A stretch of DNA of 64,000 bases. Origin: CG2-30-46-19 sp034414555 (GTDB taxonomy: Bacteria > Chloroflexota > Dehalococcoidia > GIF9 > AB-539-J10). Position numbers and translations under genes: made by a program. The stretch is from positions 61,022 through 125,021 of the forward strand of contig DAOUMA010000006.1 in NCBI GenBank assembly GCA_034414555.1. Reading direction: 5' to 3'. The notes under the pieces were generated by a model that saw only the letters and a program-made list of their open reading frames with translations, was not told the DNA's origin and did not search any database. Numbering within the stretch: the stretch's first letter is position 1; every line of letters begins with the position of its first letter. This document shows, piece after piece, positions 57,525 through 64,000 of the stretch.

Positions 57525-57754
57525 TAGATAGGAGAAATGGTGGTTAAATAGGAACTAGACCACCTGAATCGGTAGAAAAGAGACAGGTCCGTGTTCTGGA
57601 CGGAAGCGCCGGGAGCAACACGGTAGTTATAATTGGGATGCCACTTGACATTGAGCAGAAGATTTTTAAATGCGTTGTGGTACTGCTGAGCGTTTTTATC
57701 GTATCCTGCCTCTTGCCAGTGAGGCAAATATGCCTCCAAAACAAAGGACAGCAA
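57525..57754 (-). pseudogene. Possible gene remnant between tRNA-Pro and the MFS gene
   Basis: A minus frame from a TTG reads like protein (YLPHWQEAGYDKNAQQYHNA, then NVKWHPNYNYRVAPG) but overlaps the MFS 3' end and runs into the tRNA. I recognise no family. Perhaps the leftover of an element or gene beside the tRNA. Confidence 0.25.
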
Positions 57755-59117
57755 AAATCAGGAAGGTTATTTCCTCGCTTCTCAAGAAAAGTGGATAGTA
57801 TTCAGGTGTAATCTGGACTCTACCCATGTACATGCCAATTATCAGCATAGCAATCCCCATACTAAGTGTCTGCCCAATCAGTCGCATCGTTCCAAGTGTG
57901 CCTGAAGCTACTCCGTAAGACTTCTTTTCAACAGAACTCATGACTGCATTGGTATTAGGAGATGAAAAGAGGGCAAAGCCGAAACCAAGAAGGGCCAGGT
58001 TGGCGATGATAAAGGTCAAGGTTGTGTTGTAGCTCAAAAAAGTGAACAGAAAAAGCCCGATGGCTGTCACCGTCATGCCTGTTGAGGCTATGATTCTTGG
58101 CTCGATTTTGTCAGAAAGCCTCCCGGCAAGCGGCGAAAGAACAGCCATTACCACCGGTTGGCATACCAGAATCAAGCCTGCATCTTGAGGGTTGAGCCCC
58201 CTGATATACTGTAAGTGGAGGCTTAAGAAGAAGGCCACTGCAAATGTTGCACTGTAGTTAATCAACGCTGCCAGGTTGGAGAATGCGAATACAGTGTTAT
58301 TTCTGAACAGATTTATATCCAGAACAGGACTTTTCGCCTTCGTTTCCCATCTGACGAATGCCAGAATCCCCAAGGCACCAGCTACAATCAGAAATATACC
58401 CAACATTGCCGGCAGCGCAGAAAAACCATACATTATCGCTACGAGCATGAGGCTATAGATTAACGAGCCGCCAAAATCGAACCTCTCCCCTTTTGCTTCA
58501 GCCCACTCCCCCTTCAGTTTCCAGAAAATAAGGGCAATTAATATCAAGCCAAGAGGTACATTTGCCAGGAAAATGCTTGTCCAGCCAAAATGTTGCGTCA
58601 GTAATCCGCCTAAAAATGGTCCAAGAGAAAGTCCCAAATAAGCTGAGGCGACATTTATCCCCAGGGCTTTACCCCTCTCCGCGATAGGAAATACTGAGGT
58701 TATAATAGCTACCGCGGTACCAAATAACATTGCACTTCCTATCCCTTGCACAACGCGGAAGGAAATAAGCATAGTAGCCGAGGTTGAAAGTGCCGAAAGA
58801 AGGGATGCAATGGTGTAGATGACTATGCCGTATGTAAAAATCCTCTTCCTTCCGTACATATCCGCTATCCTTCCAAAGGGGACGAGAAACACCGCCGCAG
58901 CTAGAAGGTATGAGGTAGCGATCCAGCTTAATAAAACTGCATTCATCCCAAATTCTTGCCCCATTGACGGAAGCGCGATGTTGACGGAAGAACCCATAAA
59001 GGGCGTAAGGAAGGAACCTATTGTGACGATTAGTAGGGTAACTTTCTTATTTGGAGCGTTGTTCACGCTAGTCCTATCTGTAGCGATTGATTTCAAACGC
59101 GCCCCCCTGGATTTCAA
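57696..59117 (-). CDS. MFS transporter, DHA2 (14-TM) family
   Basis: A 473-aa membrane protein. Motif A GRIADMYGRKRIF, motif C-like region AYLGLSLGPFLGGLL and TSIFLANVPLGL are typical of DHA2 drug/proton antiporters such as EmrB and QacA. Fourteen membrane segments fit the length. Usual substrates are cationic or hydrophobic compounds. No regulator or adaptor lies next to it. An ATG start; the C-terminus ends in an Arg-rich tail (SLARGRIR). Confidence 0.9.
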   Translation of the reverse strand: MKSRGARLKSIATDRTSVNNAPNKKVTLLIVTIGSFLTPFMGSSVNIALPSMGQEFGMNAVLLSWIATSYLLAAAVFLVPFGRIADMYGRKRIFTYGIVIYTIASLLSALSTSATMLISFRVVQGIGSAMLFGTAVAIITSVFPIAERGKALGINVASAYLGLSLGPFLGGLLTQHFGWTSIFLANVPLGLILIALIFWKLKGEWAEAKGERFDFGGSLIYSLMLVAIMYGFSALPAMLGIFLIVAGALGILAFVRWETKAKSPVLDINLFRNNTVFAFSNLAALINYSATFAVAFFLSLHLQYIRGLNPQDAGLILVCQPVVMAVLSPLAGRLSDKIEPRIIASTGMTVTAIGLFLFTFLSYNTTLTFIIANLALLGFGFALFSSPNTNAVMSSVEKKSYGVASGTLGTMRLIGQTLSMGIAMLIIGMYMGRVQITPEYYPLFLRSEEITFLIFAVLCFGGIFASLARGRIR

Positions 59118-59435
59118 TCACCTGGTAAGTAATAACTGATGGTTTGCTCAATGCACTTGACTTGTGGAATTGTATCATTTACCGCTATTAAGTGGGAAAG
59201 ATAAAAAGGGAACCCGGGGTTGGCGAGATATCAAAGCCCACGGCATTATAAATTTGTAAAATTCGCTGAGCTGCCATTTAATCCCTCGGGAAAAAGCAGC
59301 ACCATATTCTCAAAGAGTGTGCCGCCAGAGATTTCTCGGACTTAGCTAACTAGAAAACTGCACAATTAGTCACATTGTTTAACTAGCCCGCGAATGGAAT
59401 ATTGAGTATAATATGGCACTGGTAGTAGAAAGCCC
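59118..59435. other. Divergent promoter gap
   Basis: About 320 bp between the MFS start and the next plus-strand gene. A TATAAT at 59407-59412 lies 24 bp before the ATG at 59436 but has no clear -35. Nothing else seen. Confidence 0.4.
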
Positions 59436-60683
59436 ATGAGACGTCCTATAGCACCAGCAACTAGACTCTTGATATGTATCCTGCTGGCAGTGCTGGCCAT
59501 TATGCCACTTGCAATAGGCTCGCATTTGCCCACATTTGCTAGTTCTGGCATCACCGTAAACAGCTCAGTCCAGGTTTTGTTTCCGACATCGATTACGTTC
59601 AAGGTTAGCGCACAGAGCGATGTCAACATCGTGAAGCTCAGGCTGCACTATATAGTAGATCGGCAAAACTACGCCCAGGTGGTCAGCGAGGGCTGGCCTC
59701 AGTTCAGTCCGGCGACGTCGGTAAATACTCAGTGGCTGTGGGATATGAGAAAAAGCAGCCTTCCACCGGGGACACAGGTTGAATATTGGTGGACGGCTGA
59801 GGATGCAGCCGGCAAAACGGCGCAGACTGGCCGCTCTACGGTCTCTTTTGACGATAACAGGTACACGTGGCAATCTATTACCACAGGCCCGGTTACGCTG
59901 CTGTGGTACAGCGGAAGCCGGGTGTTTGCTGATGCTCTCATGACCGCCGCCCAGCAGGGATTGTCGAGGATTGAGAACGATATCGGCATCACGCCCCAGG
60001 GACACGTTCGCATCTATATCTACGCCAGCACCCAGGACCTGCAAGGAGCTCAGCTTTTCGCACAACAATGGGAGGGTGGCGTGACCTTCGAGGGTTTTGA
60101 CATCATTGCTGTTGGCGTAGCCCCAGATCAGTTGGCTTTCGGCGAGGGAGCCATTCCCCACGAGCTGACGCATTGGGTTGTGCACCAGGTGACCTTCAAC
60201 GACTATGGGGCCGGGCTACCCACCTGGCTGGATGAAGGCCTGGCCACTTACATTCAGGGCATTGTTCCCGACTATCAGACAGCGCTCAATTATGCAATCA
60301 AAAACAACCAGTTGATATCCGTCCGCAGTCTTTCCAGCCCTTTCTCTGCGATAACGGAACAAGCCCTGATATCGTATGGGGAAAGCCAGAGCATCGTAAC
60401 ATTCCTTATCGAGAAATATGGTAAAGATAAGATGATTCAATTACTGGATACGTTCCACCAGGGTAGTGGCTACGATGAGGCGCTTAAGCAGGTATACGGC
60501 TTTGACCAGGATGGCTTGGACGCTTTGTGGCGGCAGAGCCTCGGGACCACCACCGCCTTTGCCCCACAACGAGAACTTGTTCTGGCAACAGCTTTGGCAA
60601 GCTCCTGGTATGAAGGTCTGGGGCATAGCGGTACTATGAGCAGAAAAGCGGGGGCTGATGAGTTCCTCGTGGAGGTCATTTGA
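59436..60683 (+). CDS. Secreted peptidase-MA-like metallopeptidase
   Basis: A 415-aa protein. Basic start then a hydrophobic segment (LLICILLAVLAIMPLAIGS) forms a signal peptide. After a beta-rich domain, GEGAIPHELTHWVV carries the HExxH zinc motif, and WLDEGLATYIQG about 25 residues later gives the third ligand Glu, as in gluzincins of the peptidase MA family. The C-terminus has no membrane anchor, although many relatives do. Its stop overlaps the TTG start of the next gene. Confidence 0.85.
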   Translation: MRRPIAPATRLLICILLAVLAIMPLAIGSHLPTFASSGITVNSSVQVLFPTSITFKVSAQSDVNIVKLRLHYIVDRQNYAQVVSEGWPQFSPATSVNTQWLWDMRKSSLPPGTQVEYWWTAEDAAGKTAQTGRSTVSFDDNRYTWQSITTGPVTLLWYSGSRVFADALMTAAQQGLSRIENDIGITPQGHVRIYIYASTQDLQGAQLFAQQWEGGVTFEGFDIIAVGVAPDQLAFGEGAIPHELTHWVVHQVTFNDYGAGLPTWLDEGLATYIQGIVPDYQTALNYAIKNNQLISVRSLSSPFSAITEQALISYGESQSIVTFLIEKYGKDKMIQLLDTFHQGSGYDEALKQVYGFDQDGLDALWRQSLGTTTAFAPQRELVLATALASSWYEGLGHSGTMSRKAGADEFLVEVI

Positions 60684-62287
60684 AAAGCACGCCATTTCTT
60701 AGGAATATCGGTGGCAGAATCCTGCTGGCGATGCTTTGTTTGGTTGTACTGGCTTCTGTGGCCGTACCAGGCTGTAGCTACACTACACCCGGCGGCGGTC
60801 AGGGTACATTAAACTTGGCCGATACTGGGCCATTAACGCTGGACCCGGCAACGGCAGCGGAGTCATCCTCGGTATCGTATATAGTCCAAATATTCAGCGG
60901 ACTTGTGCGGCTAAACGATAACCTCCAGATAGCTCCGGACATTGCCCAGAGCTGGGATAAGAGTGCTGACGGCAAGACGTTCACCTTCCATCTGCGCCAT
61001 GACGTAAAATTCCAGGACGGGAAACCGGTCACGGCGGCGGATTTCAAATATTCCTGGGAAAGGGCTTTGAGTCCGCTGACTCAATCTCAGACAGCGGGAA
61101 CGTATCTGAATGATATCGTGGGTGCGGAAGATGTATTGTCCGGCAAGACCACGCAGTTGAGCGGCGTTAAAGTCTTGGATAACTATACCCTGCAGGTTAC
61201 GATTAACGCAACAGTGCCCTATTTCCTTGAGAAGATGGCTTTTCCTACTGCCTTTGTTGTGGATAAGGCAAACGTGCAATCGGGTAATAACTGGTGGCAG
61301 CATCCTATTGGTACCGGGCCCTTCAAACTACAGCAGTGGCAACCAGATCAGCTTCTGGTCTTACAGCGTAGTGACAATTACTATGGCGACAAGGCCAAGT
61401 TAAACCAGGTAGTATTTCACCTGTTCAGTGGCAACCCAATAGACCTCTACCAGGAGGGAACCATAGATGTATCCTTTGTCAGCACTGATTACATGGGGAT
61501 GATCACTGACCCAAACAACTCAATTTCTAAGGAACTGGAGGTATTTCCAGAGTTGAGCTTCTATTACATTGGTTTTGATACTTCGACACCGCCTTTTGAC
61601 GATGTCAATATCCGCCAGGCCTTTTGCTATGCCGTGGACAAGGAGAGGGTGATTTCGCTGTCTGCCGACAATGCGGTCTCTCCTGCCTATGGGATCTTGC
61701 CTCCCGGAATGCCGGGATACAACGCCAATCTCCAGGGACTAACATTTGACCCCCAGAAGGCAAAAGCACTTATCGCTGCTTCCAAATATGGCGACGTATC
61801 AAAGCTGCCCCCCATTGTGCTGACCACATCAGGCTATGGCGGCGATATCTCGGGTGTGCTTGGAGGCGTCATCGAGGAGTGGAGACGCAACCTGGGCGTC
61901 GAGGTAACGGTGCGACAACTCGAACCGGAACCCTTTACTTACGCGCTTAACCAGGAGAAAGACAATCTATACGATGACGGCTGGATTGCGGATTATCCTG
62001 ACCCACAGGACTTCTTAGCTATGCTGTTCCACACTGGTGCTCAGAATAACATAGGAGCTTATAGCAATCCACAGGTGGACTCGCTGCTGGACCAGGCTTC
62101 TACTCAGCAGGATGCAAATATCCGTCTGGAAATGTACCAGGCTGCCGAGCAACTGGTGGTTCAGGACGCTGCCGTGCTACCTCTGTTCTTCGGACGTAAC
62201 TATGTTGTAATCAAGCCTTACGTTAAGGGTTACACACTTAGCCCCCTGGGCTACCCTCTGCTCAGCGAGGTGAGTATTCAGAAGTGA
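60680..62287 (+). CDS. Oligopeptide-type ABC transporter substrate-binding lipoprotein
   Basis: A 535-aa SBP_bac_5 protein starting at TTG. Signal peptide with lipobox VAVPGC (Cys near residue 32). FTFHLRHDVKFQDGKPVTAADFKYSWERAL (in pieces), PIGTGPFKL and FDDVNIRQAFCYAVDKERV are the classic family blocks. It binds peptides or similar solutes outside the cell. No permease or ATPase genes are next to it, so it must use those encoded elsewhere. Coupling with the secreted peptidase suggests peptide scavenging. Confidence 0.92.
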   Translation: MKSTPFLRNIGGRILLAMLCLVVLASVAVPGCSYTTPGGGQGTLNLADTGPLTLDPATAAESSSVSYIVQIFSGLVRLNDNLQIAPDIAQSWDKSADGKTFTFHLRHDVKFQDGKPVTAADFKYSWERALSPLTQSQTAGTYLNDIVGAEDVLSGKTTQLSGVKVLDNYTLQVTINATVPYFLEKMAFPTAFVVDKANVQSGNNWWQHPIGTGPFKLQQWQPDQLLVLQRSDNYYGDKAKLNQVVFHLFSGNPIDLYQEGTIDVSFVSTDYMGMITDPNNSISKELEVFPELSFYYIGFDTSTPPFDDVNIRQAFCYAVDKERVISLSADNAVSPAYGILPPGMPGYNANLQGLTFDPQKAKALIAASKYGDVSKLPPIVLTTSGYGGDISGVLGGVIEEWRRNLGVEVTVRQLEPEPFTYALNQEKDNLYDDGWIADYPDPQDFLAMLFHTGAQNNIGAYSNPQVDSLLDQASTQQDANIRLEMYQAAEQLVVQDAAVLPLFFGRNYVVIKPYVKGYTLSPLGYPLLSEVSIQK

Positions 62288-62547
62288 ACAAGAATGATGA
62301 AAGCCTAGGCATCCCCTTTTTAGAGCGCTAGGTCCTCCCTGTTCTTCCCCATAGTGACAAGAGCTTAGCCTTTGTTGCACATAACTGACAATTGTTGCCC
62401 ACATTACAATATAGCAGCATGGTAGGCTGTGGGGAACTCGAGTCCCCCTTCTTCATTTAGCTTCAGAGAACCTCACCGAAGTTATCAATAGGTATAACTG
62501 AAAGACAATACCCACAATTTCAGCCGCAACAAAATACATGTTCTGTG
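62288..62547. other. Gap without recognised gene
   Basis: About 260 bp downstream of the lipoprotein gene. No convincing frame, terminator or repeat. Confidence 0.4.
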
Positions 62548-62670
62548 TTACAAATTCATATATTTCTCGTAGTGTCGCGCATATTCATCAACGATATCGT
62601 CCACGATAGCTTCTATTCCAGCGCCAAAAATCATAAGATTTCTTACACGTGATTCCATTACTGCCCACAC
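62548..62670 (-). CDS. Possible 40-aa small protein
   Basis: A GTG-started frame encodes MWAVMESRVRNLMIFGAGI, then EAIVDDIVDEYARHYEKYM. It starts 5 bp downstream of the stop of the nuclease-like gene, on the same strand. Helical, with an amphipathic C-terminus. No recognisable family; supported only by position and protein-like composition. Confidence 0.3.
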   Translation of the reverse strand: MWAVMESRVRNLMIFGAGIEAIVDDIVDEYARHYEKYMNL

Positions 62671-62674
62671 GTCG

Positions 62675-63754
62675 TTATTTTTTTGTGCTTTCCTTCCACG
62701 AATTTTCCAATTCTTTATCAGGAGATATTTTCTTTAGTTTCTTGAGCATCTCATCGTTCTTGATTGCTTCTCGGAGTTCATTCTTAAGAGCCGGGAGACT
62801 ATTGTCAGGCCTATATTGCAGTAGCCACAACCAATGGCTCCTTCCATCATTCTCGATTATAGAATTATTAACTAAATCCTCGTTCCGGGCATAAAATATG
62901 CCAAAATAATTCAAGAAAGACTTCAGGCGTGTATTTAGTATATCTAGATACTCAAGAAACAATTTAAAAAAGTGCTCATTTAGCTCTCTATTCTTGAAAT
63001 TGATGGGTTTCTCTAAGAGCGTTATTACATTTTCATTAGTTTTATATAATGACACTCCATCATCTTTGAGTCTAAAGAGCAATTTGAAAGTTTGACTGTC
63101 TAGTGGCGCAGGTGCTCTTTTTTTAAGCTTCCGGGATTTTTGTAGAAGTCCAAAAAGTGTTTTCTGAGCCTGGCGAATAGTTTGAGATAAATCATTATCA
63201 TCGAATATCAGACTTACCGTGAAAGCCAGGTTATTGGTAACAAAGAAATTATTGAGTTTATCTCTGTTCCAAAAGTCGACAATTCCCTCATACTCACCCA
63301 TAGAGTCGCGGAATTTCCCTGAGGGTGTGCGAATGTAAACATATATTTTTTTATCCTCGCCTCTTTTAGACAGGTCAGATAATTGTTGCCTATCTCTGTT
63401 CTTAGGTTTTATTTTTACAGCTAACGCTATACTGTGGTTCCGTTTTTTTAGGACCAAATCAGCCCCTTCTTCGCGAGCCCGGTCTGCTTTGTGTAAATTC
63501 TCGGGATAATATCCGATAGAGTGAAATAAAATGGCTATCAACGCCTGGATCTGCGGCTCATTAAAATTGTCCCAATTGATTTCAATTTTATACTCTTTAT
63601 GGAGTCCCTTTAGAGACTCGCAGAAATCCTGAAATTCTTCGAAATCTTCCACACCTAATAAATTCGCATCCTGTAGAGTTACCACCCCGAATGCATTTTC
63701 GATGTCTTTCACAGACACGTTCTTAACTAAGTGCGGTTTTTTTCTGCTTTTCAT
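62675..63754 (-). CDS. Unknown protein with PD-(D/E)XK-like N-terminal half
   Basis: A 359-aa soluble protein. Residues 60-140: NEPQIQALIAILFHSIGYYPEN, then EEGADLVLKKRNHSIALAVKIKPKNRD (in pieces). The GADLVL strand followed by a strand ending in xVKIK is the layout of Mrr-like nucleases, but the acid expected before the Lys is Ala, so activity is doubtful. The C-terminal ~200 residues are helical with many charged residues (LFLEYLDILNTRLKSFLNYFG) and are not recognised. Visibly A+T-rich. It sits next to an IS110 element. Confidence 0.65.
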   Translation of the reverse strand: MKSRKKPHLVKNVSVKDIENAFGVVTLQDANLLGVEDFEEFQDFCESLKGLHKEYKIEINWDNFNEPQIQALIAILFHSIGYYPENLHKADRAREEGADLVLKKRNHSIALAVKIKPKNRDRQQLSDLSKRGEDKKIYVYIRTPSGKFRDSMGEYEGIVDFWNRDKLNNFFVTNNLAFTVSLIFDDNDLSQTIRQAQKTLFGLLQKSRKLKKRAPAPLDSQTFKLLFRLKDDGVSLYKTNENVITLLEKPINFKNRELNEHFFKLFLEYLDILNTRLKSFLNYFGIFYARNEDLVNNSIIENDGRSHWLWLLQYRPDNSLPALKNELREAIKNDEMLKKLKKISPDKELENSWKESTKK

Positions 63755-63962
63755 TTCCTCTTATTATAACTCATAGATTGTGTTGAATATATTCCTGACC
63801 TAAAACATTGCCCATTCTGGGGCGTCTTGACTTTGCGCCAAAGGGCTTTTCATTGCGTTGACACTGCACAATCTAGGTATCATGAAAGAGTAATGCACCT
63901 CCTAGGTCTATGGTGTAGAGTTTTGAATTGGAGAATCCAAATACACTATAAGGAGGTGCTGA
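63755..63962 (+). mobile_element. Noncoding 5' segment of an IS110-family element
   Basis: About 200 bp without a coding frame before the transposase start. In IS110-family elements this segment contains the left end and encodes the bridge RNA. The exact left boundary cannot be placed from this window. Confidence 0.45.
63895..63959 (+). promoter_or_regulatory. Long hairpin that buries the transposase ribosome site
   Basis: GCACCTCCT (63895-63903) pairs with AGGAGGTGC (63951-63959); after a 5-nt bulge TATGGTGTA (63909-63917) pairs with TACACTATA (63942-63950). The AGGAGGT ribosome site lies in the 3' arm, 4 nt before the ATG. Confidence 0.75.
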
Positions 63963-64000
63963 ATGAAGTATATCGGTTTAGACTGCCATAAGCAATATGA
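63963..64000 (+). CDS. IS110-family transposase, 5' end only
   Basis: The frame MKYIGLDCHKQY is the start of the DEDD (RuvC-like) catalytic domain of IS110-family transposases, with the first catalytic Asp in GLDCHK. The rest lies beyond the right edge. Strong AGGAGGT site, but in a hairpin. Confidence 0.8.
   Translation, partial: MKYIGLDCHKQY

Noticed and set aside
57448..57754. tRNA-Pro as the attachment site of an integrated island
   Set aside because: No integrase, no repeat of the tRNA 3' end nearby, and ordinary genes on both sides; only an unassigned fragment follows.

Overview
The window looks like a chromosomal piece of an anaerobic bacterium, most likely a member of the Chloroflexota (class Dehalococcoidia or close to it). 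This is inference from gene content: clustered arg and pyr genes, a large rubrerythrin/flavodiiron/rubredoxin repertoire, a GlmS plus archaeal-type sugar nucleotidyltransferase pair, frequent TTG starts, and many short palindromic repeats sitting between and even inside genes. No 16S or marker gene is present, so the assignment is tentative.

Region 1 (1-21100, mostly minus strand core with an island inside it). The arginine genes argJ, argB, argD and argG run leftward from 21095 to 16712. argH, normally their direct neighbour, lies at 250-1593. About 15 kb of accessory DNA separates them. That island holds an MFS transporter, RidA, two 3' fragments of a haloalkane-dehalogenase-like gene, an ORF6N protein, damaged HicA/HicB genes, and three copies of a ~75-100 bp repeat (repeat A). 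It also holds an A+T-rich four-gene operon (B12-type radical SAM protein, MutL/Hsp90-type ATPase, unknown protein, class III nucleotide cyclase). From 9595 to 16692 nine copies of one ~63 bp imperfect palindrome (repeat B), all in the same orientation, separate eight small gene units: RES-domain protein, nuclease-like protein, NYN RNase-like protein with a candidate small RNA, HicBA with a frameshifted hicA, EVE protein, an unknown, an isoprenylcysteine-methyltransferase-like protein, and HicBA. This looks like a cassette array but does not carry integron attC hallmarks.

Region 2 (21100-30610, plus strand). A pyrimidine operon starts with a PyrR-binding leader and terminator, then pyrR, pyrB (fused to a PyrI-like zinc ribbon), pyrC, carA, carB, pyrK and yjbQ. 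Short repeat elements have been accommodated in frame inside pyrC, carA and, three times, pyrK.

Region 3 (30900-37650). An envelope glycan/lipid group: flippase-like membrane protein, GT4 glycosyltransferase, polysaccharide deacetylase and methyltransferase, facing glmS and a sugar-1-phosphate nucleotidyltransferase/acyltransferase.

Region 4 (38141-47889). A large oxygen and peroxide defence cluster under a Fur/PerR-type regulator with a 7-1-7 box at its own promoter: glutaredoxin, thioredoxin reductase, ferritin-like proteins, two flavin reductase-rubredoxin fusions, a DUF438 hemerythrin/PAS protein, flavodiiron protein, superoxide dismutase, peroxiredoxin, a tandem ferritin-like protein and rubrerythrin.

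Region 5 (48030-64000). An AbrB regulator and a deleted ABC transporter remnant precede an intact MacAB-like exporter. Then come folE, a flavin reductase, two zinc-ribbon proteins, thrC-hom-foldase, tRNA-Pro(GGG), a DHA2 MFS transporter, a peptidase-MA-like protein, an oligopeptide-binding lipoprotein and a nuclease-like protein. The window ends in the 5' end of an IS110-family transposase preceded by a ~200 bp noncoding segment with a strong hairpin.
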